A stretch of 54,847 nucleotides of DNA from contig JAOXYB010069166.1 of the NCBI GenBank assembly GCA_028565635.1, forward strand, positions 1-54,847. The letters are read 5' to 3'. This stretch comes from Phoronis ovalis (taxonomy: Eukaryota; Phoronida; Phoronidae). The notes under the pieces are model-generated. The model ran no database searches, was not told the DNA's origin, and saw nothing but the letters and a program-made list of their open reading frames with translations. Below are positions 36,890 through 49,766 of this stretch, in pieces (within the stretch, counting starts at the first letter, position 1; the number at the start of each line of letters is the position of its first letter). A program made the translations under genes and the position numbers.

Positions 36890-38739
36890 AGTACGTATAT
36901 ACCATTGGCAAAGGAAAACCGCTTAGTAGTGTGGATGACTGAAATTCCATTGTTGTCGACCGTCGGAAAAGTAAATAGGTTAATAGGAAAAATACAAATA
37001 TATTTTCCAAAATAGCAGGAAAAAATATATGTACCAAAGATATTTATAAAGTATTTTTTTTTTGTTGAATTAAGAATGTTTACATTATTGTTTCATCTTG
37101 TGTATTACAGTGTGTTATTATGACATGCACAACTGTCGCAGTTATTTCATACATAACAGTCTCTATTGGCTAAAGAATAATATCCTCAGAGTATTGTACC
37201 AAGGATATAGAATTTAGTGTTCGTTTTAATTTTCTAATTGTTACACACAAGGCGCTATAACAAACCAAATTTTGATTCTACGGAACAATTTACTACAATT
37301 TCACTTTTATTTTTCATTTTTAATCTGTAAATTAATGGGAATGTGGCATTCGCAGATCACTTATACCTGACAGACAGTTAATAACAAATTATTATTTAAT
37401 GTTTAACCATCTGATCATGTTGTGACCAACTGGAGATGACCACACGCTTATGGTGCCTGTCTGTACCTGATAGCTGACGACATAGCTATGCTTGCTTGCA
37501 CAAGTAGGCCGCCATACATGATGTTGGCCTGTTGTTCCATTGTTGGGCATTTGATATATCTTTGGCCAGGCTTATAAAATACCTGAGCAAAATATTCGTA
37601 ATTTGTCCAAATTTATATTTTATAATTACAAAATCCCAAAGCTTATTTCTAAATTTTGCCCTACTTTTTATTTAATGTCCTTGACCATACTGATAACGGT
37701 CGAGGTATAATAATAAATACTACTATTAATATATAAAATATCCTTACATAAATGTCTAAAAAACAGTCCATGCAAGATCTAGTACAGGTTACATCAAAAA
37801 ACAGGACTCGACTTCGAATTTTTTGAAATTATTCACAATTATTTCATACTATTTAGTTTTTATCCTTGAAAGTTTTTGGGTAAAAAAATGTAGGGCATCG
37901 AAATTTGAAAAAAAATGATAAATCACAAGAGCCATATTTAACATTTAAAGTTTTTGACATAAAATATTTCTTAAGTTAAATAAAAATGCATAGAACCCGA
38001 GCTCACAATCTCTGCACAAACTCTAAATCTTTAAATAACAATTAGTATGTTTAATCACTTTAAAAAATGATTCGTTAGTTACATATGTTTTACGAACAGT
38101 TGGATTAACAAGAAATTGGAGATGATCGTAAGTGCTTATTGTGAGAAATAGAAAATTACGGTTAAGTTAAAGTGTTTGTACTGAAATGACTGCGAGTAAA
38201 TACTGTGGTAGACGTGACTTAAACATTTAAACGACCTGCCATTATCGTAATCCGTTCATTTGAGGTCATATTAATTCAAAAACTATAGTTTTACTGGAAG
38301 TGCAAACAGTTTTTACTTGTTTGTGGTTTTGCTATCAATCATTACAAGTAGATTCTGTTCATCGATCTCAGATCACGTTTTAATCACATGATGCAGGTAA
38401 TTTGTAAAATTCTATAGCAACAGCCACACAAACTAGCTATACCCAAGCATCATTTTTGATCTTCGATACCTTGCAATTTACTTTTATCGCCTTATTGGTT
38501 CATGCACCTATCTATACAAACTATGTGGAACTTTGAATTCCTTAATTATTGGGCTAGACAATTGTCAAATATCATACTAATAAATAATTAATTAACTACG
38601 TTTTAATTCGCTCTGGTTTGTATCTTCACACTGTAGAAGTATCAAAAATAAATAGGAATTGATGCAGATAATATGAATTAGATCTATCAATTCGATTCAT
38701 TTCGAAAATTACACAAATGATGCATAATTATCTGTCAAT

Positions 38740-39150
38740 GCTCCCGATCTCGTCGGGAGTCTCCCGATTCGGAGGCTCATCTCCCGATCTCCCGATCCAT
38801 ATTAAAAATCTCCCGATTTCAAAATGTTCATGTTTCAAAATTTTTCGGAAACGTCAGAGTTTAGAGGATTGCAATATATGTATATATGTATTATTGGATA
38901 TGTGCCCAAATTGGTATGTGCAATATATAAATGACAGCGACAGACAGCAAATAAGTTTTTTTTGTTAATGAAATACGTTATAAAAAGGTCAAAATAGAAA
39001 TACATTGAATACTATCAAAGTAGTCCAAAATGGCTCAGAATGAAAATGTTATGGGGGAGCGTGCCGCCGGACCCCCATAGCCTTTGGCACGTCCTTGCTA
39101 CCGCGTCCGTCCTCGGGAAAATATCCCTATCTGGCATTTTCCAAAGTTGA
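38740..39150 (+). mobile_element. Degraded transposon-like segment
   Basis: Begins with five copies of CTCCCGAT in 80 bp, including the palindrome CTCCCGATCTCGTCGGGAG. It ends with a GC-rich patch (39050-39120) that is sharply unlike the flanks. One frame of the GC-rich patch stays open and reads GKYPYLAFSKVDRY near its end. The segment looks like an inactivated coding remnant of a mobile element. The class cannot be named. Confidence 0.35.
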
Positions 39151-41730
39151 CAGGTATGATAATGTGGCTATGTTTTATCCAGTACGATTTATGAACTTTT
39201 CCACTCCGTTTTCAATATGTGACAGGAGTGTAATCCATCATTTTACCTTGACTTATTAAATAATAAAAGAAATTTGTCAAAACCAATGTTACGCAGGATT
39301 TGACATAATTATCATATCCGAACAATGCCACCTATCCAACAGACGTTATTTTTCATTAATTCTCAAATATACATTGATGCGAGACATCGAAAAATATATT
39401 GACTTTACGTTACGACCTGTCATCTTGTAATCTTTATTCAAATAGGTAACTGCTTCAGAATTCAATTTTAAACTGCTGTTGATAATTATTCCCAATAAAT
39501 TTGCTATTGTTAGTGCGTCGTAATTATCAGTAAAAGTTATCGACCTCTATTGCACATTGCTTCAGAGTGACAAACCTGCTTCCTTGCAGTGGGGACATTA
39601 TTCAATGTCATATCTCTGTTTAATCGTTTTAAACGCCGGTACCACCAACTGTGGCCGACCGTGGCAGGTAGCACCGCTTACACTGGTTCCAGTTAAAGCA
39701 TTAACACCATCTAATTACCAAATGACAAAATATTTTGATTGCTGGTTACAATTCTTTATAAAGTCACTAATGTATATACTTTATACATATTTATATTCTG
39801 TAATGAATTTCATAATATACAGCTAAAGTTTAACATATCTATGAATCACACCAACCTGTTGTTTGGATCATTCGGTTATTACATAGTAGATTGTGACGTC
39901 AATTTAAATAAAAATGAATTAAAAATACATGTATTCTTAATTTCAAGCGTCGACTTAATATTGACTTTACAAATTTACAATATTCCCCATAATTCACTTT
40001 ATACAGAATACATTTGTATACACAGATAATACCATTTCACCGGACCATCGCGTCAAATAGCAGACTTTTATACCTAGCTCGTAGTGTCTGCAATCAGTTT
40101 TATTGCTTTAGCTACATGATTGCGTATCCTGCAAATTATTGTCACAACAGCTCACTAAGTTTAAATGAAACTGTTTTGCGTTGCATGCATATGTGCATGT
40201 TTGGTTGTTTTACATGCAGCTAGGTGTATGGATTATTACTGTAACATTTTTAGATTTGACTTTTCAAGATCAGGCAACTGCTGCTGCTGTTGCTGACTAA
40301 AATGCCATTACATAAACATTTTGTATGACTGTTTTATCCCTTTAGTATGTGTTTACCTTTCGTATGCAAAACTTTGTATTTTCACTTGTTCACCGTAGTT
40401 TGACCCTTACAGCCAGTACCACTACACATGCGTTATGACTATGCTTTCCAAATATAATCATGACGCGTAGGTTCTAGCGTAAAAAATATCATTATTGCAA
40501 AATATTTAAGCATATTAAAGCGAGTCATATAGATGATATGAATTTTATTTCTATTTTTACAAAAGTGACAAGAAAAAAATCAGCGTTCTCAATATTTACC
40601 TTAGCATTAAATCAAATCTGCATGTCATCGTCATTCCTGTCGTTATATGATATATCAGGGGACAGAAATTGAAAAAAAACGTTTAAATATATTTTTCTAA
40701 ATCGACCAAGGACAAATACCTGCTTAAAGTTCGTATCTTTATTCGGATTATTTTTGCAAAGAAAGATAGGTTATGTTTTTTTATTCATTTTACGTAGACA
40801 CTATGTTTGTCAATTTCAATTTATGTGACACAAACATTTCTCCCCTAAACAAAATCGAACAATACTGTAACAAGCTATTCTTAGCCAAAGGAGGCGTATA
40901 CCTGCAACATATTTGTCCAATGAAATTTCAAGCTTTAATCATTTATAGAAATATATGGAGCTTATGCGGTCAAAGGGGTTTCCCAATCTTCACGATATAG
41001 ACACCGTTAAGCAGGTAATTAAATAAGATGTATATCACAATAATTCGCGTTTGATGACGGTACAACCATTAACACAAAACTGGTGTAGCTTTTCTAGTGT
41101 GCTACAACTCGTTTCAGTAAATATTAGACATCTTAAAATTGTAAAGGTACTGTAAAACAGCAGGATATATTTGAAAATCACTTTATTTTACAGGTGAGCG
41201 GTCATAGAAAGTTAAAGCTTCACGCATGGTTGATTTTTGACTTATCATTAATACATTGAAGTGGATACACCATCTCCTTGTACGAAAGCATCATTTACGA
41301 AATCGTGACATAGTGAAAAGACAGGAAGGCCGTGACACTAATTACTAGACAATACACGGTAACAATAGGATCATCACTCTAACAGACTGGATCCCAACAT
41401 TTGACATCATCGTTAACCTGCATTATAAGTGGTGCATAAACTATAACATCACTGAAAACAAACAGCATCACTAAAAATCATGCAAGCGTGAGGTAACCCG
41501 GCCCAAATCACGTGTTCTTCTGTTAACTCATTTGGGAACCACCTACCAGCATATCATCTCTTGTATAATACCCAACGAGGGTGAACATTAAGTCAGAACT
41601 GGCTACGACGACGTTATCAACTATACCGACGACCGCTTTAACCGTCAACCTGGCACCCACACCAGAATCAACCAACCCTTCTTCCCCTGTGGCGATATCG
41701 CCCACAGTGGTGAAAACGGTGTTAGCAGAA

Positions 41731-41915
41731 ATGCCTGCTCTGGTTCCATTCAATAATGCATTGTATCTACAGTCGCCGCTTCAGTCTCCGATGATAAGTC
41801 CGGGGTTAAGTCCCGGGCTAAGTCCTGGACATGCACAATTTCTACCAGTACAATTATTTGGACAAGTTCCAGCGGGACAACTACCACCAGGATGTCAACT
41901 TTCCCCGACAATGTC
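41731..41915 (+). CDS. 3CxxC gene exon 1 (start uncertain)
   Basis: The frame is open from about 41563 to the donor ATGTC|gtaagt. The first ATG in it is at 41731, with a favourable G at -3. It encodes a Pro/Ser-rich leader with the repeat SPGLSPGLSPG. The open part before the ATG (KSELATTTLSTIPTT...) is also protein-like. Coding might therefore start in an upstream exon through a weak acceptor near 41578. Confidence 0.55.
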
Positions 41916-44900
41916 GTAAGTGCATTTTTGGATTATATTATTTGTGCTTAAAATACATATCCGAGTTTTGTAGCAATTGAGGGTAAATTTCATACAAAAA
42001 TATAGTTTATTTAAAACAAATAAGATGAAGTTACAAAAAAGGGATGAACGAAGTAGTGTCTATTGTTTCCCGGTTACCAAGCTGTGTCTGTCCATATTAT
42101 GAAAATATATACTGCTGAAATTGGGAAAGAACAGGTTATTGGCTTTTTATAGGAATCGTATTTGTACAGACGTAATAAAAAGACTTAGTGTATACGATTT
42201 CCTAAAATTAACGGCGGAAAGTTGTGTTATGTGAAGGCTAATTTTTTGTAAAGGACTTAAAACAAAAAAATCTGTAATTTTAATGGCTAGTCTGATAATT
42301 TTATAAAATTATATTTAGTAGATTTAGCCAAGATATCCTTTTTGGGTACATTTTTTTACTTCACTAAATGCACTGTTTACCAATTGTTTTACCTGGATCT
42401 TTCTAGGAGGTATAAACCTATTTTAACAGATTACAATTCGGGCAAAGAATTTATTAAGTGCCAACAATAAACCCACCTACTGATTAAAGCCATCTCAAAG
42501 CCTATATATAATTTACATGTAACCTGAGTATGCATGTAAAAGAAGTACTTTAGTACCACTGCAGAAAAACATGTTATAAAAATCCTAAGCTATGAGGAAA
42601 TAAAAAAGGTCGTATAACTGGTCGTATATCAAGAATGTTAGGTTGTATACATGTAAAAAATGTGTATATAGTTAATAGTATTATTTATTTTGGTAGGTTT
42701 AAGTAATATGTCACCTAGGTGGAAGCACATTTGTATATAAAGTGCTGTACAATGTTAAATAAATCCATATTTAAATGAAATGTATTATTTACAGCAGTAT
42801 TATCCAGCCCTACTTTCATTAATCCGTAATTACTCAAAGCGTGTTTACGGGTTAATATATGGGACAAATATTCTTCTGCGATGTGTATGTCGTTATTAGC
42901 ATTAAATTTAATAATTAGTGGCAAAGCAAATTGTATGCAGTGACAGAAACGTATCCAAGAGTGAAATTATATTGTTTTAATATAAAAGAAATGTTTATTT
43001 ATCTTATCAAAGAGGAAGTACATAGCTAATTTATAAAAAAATGCAAGGGACCATTTCTGACCGTAAATCATGAAACAAAACGCTTCCAACATACTCCTTT
43101 GTACACATGGAAATTAATTGCTGTTAATGTAATATTATCACAACCCTCGAAAAAAAATGAAATTTATAGGTCATAAAATGTGATAGCAAATTGTTATAAT
43201 CAGTAATATATCGTTCCTAGAACACCATCTTTATGAATAGATTTTAGCATGAATTTTAAAAATCATCATTTGAAATGTCACGACAAAATATTTTATAACA
43301 TAAGGGAATCATGTCCTGCTAGTACATCCTGCCCCGTGAGTTTTCATGCGTATGAAAGCTCCTGAAAGGTGCAAATCATCCTGAACGTATTAATCATAAC
43401 GACGTCACTAGACGATCATTCATCTTTGATGTAAATATCTGCTTGAGCGAACCTTGGTTTGCCATAATTATGAAACTTTTCTATTATAGTGCAAGTAAAA
43501 ATAAACACCACAACAGTAATAATGAAATAGCAATCTTTTGCTTTGTTTTTGTATGTCGCGACAAATTATTTTATTTAGCAGGAAGGGTTCATTTTATCCC
43601 TCAGGTGTTTTTGCGGTGGTTTAGCTTAATTGCTATCCTAAGGTAAACGTACAATATAAACTTTTCTCAACTGGGAAGTTAACAAGTACACGCGAACTTC
43701 CTATAGTAAATTATAAATATAGATATCACGTTATACAAAACGGTAGTGTTTGCAATATCACGAGTAATTTATTAATCAAAATAGGTTATATTGCGAAATC
43801 AGAGCCATAAGCAATTCCCTTTTCTTTTCAAACAATACGTGCACGTACAAACAGACAATAGAAATGTTAAATAACAATAACTTAATCGTCTAAAAATACC
43901 TTATGTATACTTTTATTTATTAACAATCCATACAGGGATCTATAGAATTAACTTGTAAGTTGTTGCTTGTTTATTTACGTTGTCACATGCCGCATAGTAA
44001 AGTACCTGGTGTGACGTCATAGGTAGTCATGTTTAGCCAGGTATCCAAAACAGGAGTACTAATTTAAGTAATGGACTGAAGCGTTTCTTTACTTGACCCA
44101 TAGTCATATGACTACTTTGTCAATTGTTTGATTATACTGAATAATTGCACACTATAACGATTTTGCAATATTTGTTTTGCAGTTCTGTGCTTGTATAGAA
44201 CCTAAAAGTTCAGTCGAATCGCTGCGTTTTATATATTGATTTAGGTGGGGGAGTGCATACAACCCTGGGCACGGTTACTGCAGTGGCGGCCGGGAGGGGT
44301 AGCAGTGAGAATTAGTCAGCAAATATAAGTTATAACAAAAGCAGTAATGTCATTTGAGGAATTCAAAATATTAATATTTACTTTTAAAGATTAAAATCAT
44401 GATAAGACTTACAAGCCAGAATCCAGTACGATCTGCACCATGCAGGCACTGAACTGGGGCCATAAACTTTATAAATCGCCTGATAATCTTACAAAAGAGG
44501 GAGCTATCGGTATTCCCTTCCCCCATATGTCACTGCGTGTTTTAAAAAAAAAAAATCTTTAAGGATATATCATTAATCATTGTTTAAGTAAGTAACACTT
44601 TAAAGACGATAACAGTTATGTGAGAAATATACTTTTTCTTATAATTTTATACCTGATTATTATCTTGATTTTTATTGCTCAAGAAATATTTGATTTGTAT
44701 GCGTTACCCAGGGCATTTACCGAAATTCATATTTTTATGTAAAAATGAACTGCACTGAAGTAATGAACCATTGAGCAGCGGATGATACCTTATAAAACTC
44801 TCTGAAAATACACTTATTTATTAAAAAAAAAAATCTTCTAAAGGTAAATTAAAATTATGCATTTATAAGTCTCATAAATCTTAGGTGGTACTTCTTGTTG

Positions 44901-47900
44901 ATATTATTAGCAGTACGGGTCTAGGTAAATATGTTTGTCTTGTGATATTTGTGGTCTAGAGTAGCACCAGTCCGTACCACAACACAAGATAAAAATGTTA
45001 CCAGTTAATGTCACGTACGCCTTGTGGAGTTACTTAAATATTCTCATCACATGCCCTAGTTACTGATGGTAAATTAATGGTTTGATTTGGTTTGGTACGT
45101 TTAATGATCGATCTATACAAATAGAGATTTTATAAGATGAAAAAGTCGTGATTTGGTAGATGTCAAACAGTGACATCTGGTGACTGTTGTCGGTCGGGAT
45201 GTCATGTAATCCCGGTCACAATGACACACTGTGACTCTATCAACACAGAAAAAAGTCATTAGATTGTTTTAATTATTACAAAATAAGCTACATTGTTTTG
45301 TTCCTACCAACCCTCCCCAAAATAGAGAATTATTCAAATGTAAACACACATGTAAAAATTCCCAGCAGGCCTTAACTATTTTTTTACGGTGACTTCAACC
45401 ATGTCCTGTGTAATACAGCAAAATAACAAAGCCATATTTCAGTATCATTTTCTCATTATGAGCTGTTGATGTTCTAGACTGATAAATTACTGTCCTCCTT
45501 TCAATAAATTAACAAATAGTTTCCGTCATGGCTGGCCATTGTCATTCGTGTCAAAATGACACTCTTGTAGCAAAGACATAATGATTAGCGATTGTGGGAC
45601 AATGTATTACATAAACTGCAATGAAAAGTTGACACGATGGTTATTTATGAATTTTGCATTAGCATATTAGATAATTAAAGCAAATTGCTACCATTAACCA
45701 ACAGTATTATGGGGTATGTAGAAAAGTTACGCGAATTGATGAAGTCAAGTGTATATAATATTATAGTACTGTATAACAGTCTTCCTTCTGGTATTTTTAC
45801 TCAAACGATGGAAGGACCATGATAGAAAAATATGAGAAAAGGTGCCACTGCGATTCATGTATCCATAATATAGCAAAATGATAAATCGTCTTTTTATATA
45901 GATACGACCCGGTCACCGACTTTGAAACATGGGTGCAGCAAGCACCATAACTTGTACACACGCCAACGTTGAATCCGGTTGAATGTACTGTCAATATTAT
46001 AATATATATAAGAATACTTTAAATGAGCATGGATGACTCCCGCGATGAATAGTCTGTATAATTTGAATGTATCATTTTTGGGCGGAGTATTTGTTATACG
46101 GATTGACCACTTAAAATTACTCACTTGTTATAATTTAAAGATGTACTCAATTTACCTGTGCCAAACACGGACACCTTTTCTATTGATAACGTATCTTCAT
46201 TAGACAAACTGAGCACTGGTAGTAGCTAGTTGACATTGGTAGTAGAAAGCGGCAAGGTCAATTGTAAATGCTTGTGTGTTATCACAACCAGTGTACAAAA
46301 ATGTGACACAAAAATTGCAAACTATTAGACAGATGTACTCCGCTTTTTTATTGAAAAAAGTTGATCGGCTGAAAAAAAAAGTTTGTAGAAAATGTAAAAC
46401 AGTATACAGAAGAAACCATAACAATCTAAATATTAAAATGACCGGCTTTATAAATGAAATTAACCTGTTGAGTGTTAGGAGTGCATATAACAATTGAAAC
46501 TTTGTCTGTTCAAATCATGGTGAGATTAATTAAAAGTGATATAACATATCAGATTAATTAACAATATCTCGAGTATTTAAATCAAGGAAATATTCTCTTT
46601 CTGACGTAATTTCAGCTGAGTCTCTTTACACTTTTGTTTATAAGTAATTGATGTATTTTAATTAATGTGCGATATATTAATTAGAAAGCAAACTCATGAC
46701 GCGAAATAAAATAACTTTTAGTTACAAATCGTTGAGAATTCATATAAACCTGTCATATGTTCCTCTAGAATGGCAAGGTTACATCATAGGTATGTCTGTT
46801 ATGTTCCTCTAGAATGGCAAGGTTACATCATAGGTATGTCTGTAATTTGCATTTTTATTAACATCAGCTTCTTTATTTTAAACGTAGCTAAAACATATTC
46901 AATACCACTTTTAACATTAAACATTTTAAATTTAAGTGTAGGTTTTACTTTAATTTTTATGTTATTTTTTAACGCTTGAATATATGACTCCTCCAGCAAA
47001 GCATGACATTTTTACCAGGCCCCAATGCCCCTATTGTAAGTGTGTAGGTGTTCACCCGGTAGGTTGGATCCGGGATCATAGTAAGATCCGGGTTCTCAGG
47101 GATGGGTGCTATGAATTGAAGCCTTTTATAAAAAACAAAATGGCTATTTACAAAGACCAACTGTCACTAATAGATGATTATTACTCGCTATAGATTGCCA
47201 AAGTCTCGACGAGAGTGTGAAAACCTCTCAATAACAGCAATTTTAATTTAGAAAGTGACTAAGTTCCATCTGATAATTACTAATGAATCAAGTGAAAAAT
47301 TAACATTACACAAAATCAATGATTACCTACGAAAATAACTATAGCAACCGCAGATCCCGGTCGAAAATACTCCCCCGATTTTAAGCGATTGCGAAATTAA
47401 CATGTACAATTTAAGACATACTGAAGGTCATGATCACATGCTTATAGGTTTACTAGAAGTTATGAATGAACGTAGATTTGTTTTGTTCCTATTGGATAGA
47501 CGTTTTGTTACTACTAACAACAAAACAAAAGCTATTTCCTCCTAAAAATTATATGTACTACTTATATACTATGAGGATAGGCTGGTTAGTTATGGAACGT
47601 ATTAGTCATACCATAAACATATATTGCAAAATTTCATCTCAGATAATGGACAAATACTATAAACAATGTAGCAGTAGTAGTAGTAGTATCAAGATGCAGC
47701 AGCATGGCAGCAGCAAGCCACTATTACTCAGGATCATAGTAAGATTGGACATTAGTTTTTGATTTTTTTACTGAATTTTAGTTTGACTACTTTAAGCTAA
47801 GTTGTAAAGATTACAGGGTAGTGCCATCTAACGGAATTGTATACTGGGTTAATCGTGGTTAACATGGTTGCTGTGTAAACAAGCGGAACATAGATAACTA

Positions 47901-49766
47901 TTTTTCATAAAGCAAATAGAAATCATATCATATTAATCTTTAAAAATAATAAGTAATTATTTAATGCCTGGTGTCAGTAATTGGGATAATTACTAGTGTT
48001 CATTTAAAAGTTTCATGTTCAACTCCCATTGCACAATGAAAGATAAAGGCGTGAATCACAGGTGATCCATGGGAACCCACCCGTTTCCCCATGAAAGTCT
48101 TGAAATTTGATGAATTAAAATGCCACAAGCTATCTATCCGCACTATCCAACGTCTATGGGGAAACACGAGCACTTTTCATACCTACATAGATTTGTGTGC
48201 TATAATGCATATATTATTTTACACTCCTGTAATATGTGTATTACATTTCCCTGTTTTACAAAAAATGCCTGTAAAAATGCCAAAAGGAGTGTTGTACAAT
48301 TGGTGAACCGGGAAATAATGCCATACAATTTCTACCATGAACTATAGGAACGCTTGAATAGAAGCCCATGCTTTAATTTAGCCTCAGCTGATTTTCCTTA
48401 CTATTCTAGCTATATTTTTAAGCATCCAGTCAAAACCAATGATGACATGAGACATATCATTTTAACTCTGATTCCTGTTTCAGTATGGAACTGGTCTGGC
48501 ATGGAGAATATGACAAATTATTTTCACAATACTACCCGCACATATGGACCCTTATACCAACATTTGAGGCTCCTTCTCCCACAGACAGCAGATGGAGAAT
48601 GTTTAAAGACAGTGCCAAAGTTAGATTTTCTTGTCAGGTAGATATAAATTAAACACATATGTCGCTAAGATTGGCATCAGCTCAATAAACAAGTAATACG
48701 TGGTATGTACGTGATTATTCATTCATGAATATTCACTTAATAACTAAAACACACATTCAATAAAGGCTTAAAAAAGTTTAATTTATGTTTACTAAAACAT
48801 AGTGGCCATTGTTAACGTAGGAAGCTACTTCATAATCGTGGCACCTGCGATATTTCTTTGCGAAATAAGTATACAGTATGCTTTGTTGTACTTCTGTATA
48901 CAGTATGCTTTGTTGTACTTCTAGCAATGTGGTCACGGATGGACGTCGATGAAAGGACGTGTCATTTTTTGGTTCAACCTGAATGTCCTTACTAACCAAG
49001 GGACGGTTATGTTTAAACTTTATGGTCAGCAGTGTCAAAGATGTGAAAATGGAAAATTTGAGTATGCCATGTGGTATCCAGAGGAAGTAGTCAAAGTAAG
49101 ATATATGAATATTTATTAGACTCCGGAGCAAAGCTCAAATAATGTAATAAGCTGGAGAAAAACTAAGCTAACAATCAAAGCTGTGAGTGACATCAAAACT
49201 CCTTATCAATGTTGGCGACCTCTGGTGGAATGCTTTGATTGAAAGCATATTTTTTTCCACACACTTCATTAAATTTCAATCTTCATGAAGGTACTAGAAT
49301 TTATGTCTATTTGTGTCTATTCAAATTTATCAGACGTTAATTCATTTGTAATCAAAAGATATGGTGGTATATTAAGACTTTATAAAAAAGAGTAACCAAT
49401 TAATTGGTTTCTACTATCACTGCGTTAAAACGTTCAAATAGGAAAACTATAGGATGCGCGTACGTGAAATACAATATATCTGAAATTGCAGTGATCAAAA
49501 ATATTCTAATATGGAATATATAGTGCCACAGTTGTGTTTAACTTTTTTCAAAAGAAAGATGTACATCGTGCATTTATTCCAATTTCTTGATCTTATTGTA
49601 GGTTATAGGAAATGCTTACAATAGAGTTGGACAAGTCTATTACGGTTTTTATCGTCCACCACTAAGAATAGATAGACGTGCCGGAAAACCTAGGAACCAA
49701 CACAATTCAACTTTGTGTCAAGCATGCGCAGAGGGCTGGTGTAAAGAAGAATGGACATTTTCATAG
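41731..49766 (+). CDS. 3CxxC-type zinc-finger protein (RTP-like), 4 exons
   Basis: The exons are 41731-41915, 48484-48637, 48925-49095 and 49602-49766 (675 nt, 224 residues if the ATG at 41731 is used). Phases are 2, 0 and 0, all with GT/AG borders. The C-terminal 160 residues carry the zf-3CxxC domain found in vertebrate receptor-transporting proteins (RTP1-4) and ZAR1. It shows three CxxC pairs (FSCQQCGHGW, YGQQCQRCENG, LCQACAEGWC), the conserved upstream WRMFKDSAKVRFSC segment and the RAGKPRNQHNSTLC stretch before the last pair. The zinc ligands are intact. Vertebrate relatives act in membrane-receptor trafficking, antiviral defence (RTP4) or maternal mRNA binding (ZAR1); the role of invertebrate copies is unknown. 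No C-terminal membrane anchor is visible, unlike RTPs: translation stops soon after the last CxxC (EEWTFS). Exon 1 is Pro/Ser/Leu-rich and is joined by matching phase; the ATG at 48485 could be an alternative start. Confidence 0.88.
41916..48483 (+). other. Intron 1 of the 3CxxC gene
   Basis: 6.6 kb of AT-rich sequence. It contains a 44-bp tandem duplication and a somewhat GC-rich patch near 44245-44310. No extra exon in the right phase was found. Confidence 0.5.
46757..46844. repeat. 44-bp tandem duplication
   Basis: Two copies, identical except at the last bases, of a unit beginning ATGTTCCTCTAGAATGGCAA (46757-46800 and 46801-46844). Confidence 0.93.
48484..48637 (+). CDS. 3CxxC gene exon 2
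   Basis: Acceptor cctgtttcag|, donor TGTCAG|gtagat. Encodes MELVWHGEYDKLFSQYYPHI through FSCQ, including the first Cys of the first CxxC. Confidence 0.92.
48869..48922. repeat. 27-bp duplication across the exon 3 acceptor tract
   Basis: Two exact copies of GTATACAGTATGCTTTGTTG followed by TACTTCT (48869-48895, 48896-48922). The second copy runs directly into the AG acceptor at 48923-48924, so the polypyrimidine tract of this intron is duplicated. Confidence 0.95.
48925..49095 (+). CDS. 3CxxC gene exon 3
   Basis: Acceptor gtacttctag|, donor AAA|gtaaga. Encodes 57 residues from QCGHGWTSMKGRV to YPEEVVK, with the second CxxC (CQRC). Confidence 0.94.
49602..49766 (+). CDS. 3CxxC gene exon 4
   Basis: Acceptor cttattgtag|, stop TAG at 49764-49766. 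Encodes 54 residues with the third CxxC (LCQACAEGWC). Confidence 0.94.
   Translation, partial: VIGNAYNRVGQVYYGFYRPPLRIDRRAGKPRNQHNSTLCQACAEGWCKEEWTFS

Larger units (their letters stand above)
34817..41577. other. Non-coding region between the carrier and 3CxxC genes
   Basis: About 6.8 kb. No protein-family exon recognised. It includes a probable degraded transposon (38740-39150), a 21-bp inverted repeat (35553-35667) and two segments with splice-like borders that could be 5' non-coding exons. Confidence 0.6.

Noticed and set aside
41523-41753. 76-residue minus-strand frame
   Set aside because: Antisense to the Thr/Pro-rich open stretch before 3CxxC exon 1; no splice or family support.
46984-47193. 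69-residue frame with CPYCKCVG resembling a zinc ribbon
   Set aside because: Only one Cys pair, no partner ligands, lies inside the 3CxxC intron and has no splice sites in phase.
47650-47760. AGT/CAG-rich run suggesting a coding Ser/Gln tract
   Set aside because: Short interrupted trinucleotide repeats in intronic DNA; the frame has no supporting context.
48354-48641. 95-residue plus-strand frame overlapping 3CxxC exon 2
   Set aside because: Wrong frame; the correct frame gives the conserved domain and joins exons on both sides in phase.
48778-49131. 117-residue minus-strand frame
   Set aside because: Antisense to 3CxxC exon 3 and its duplicated acceptor tract.
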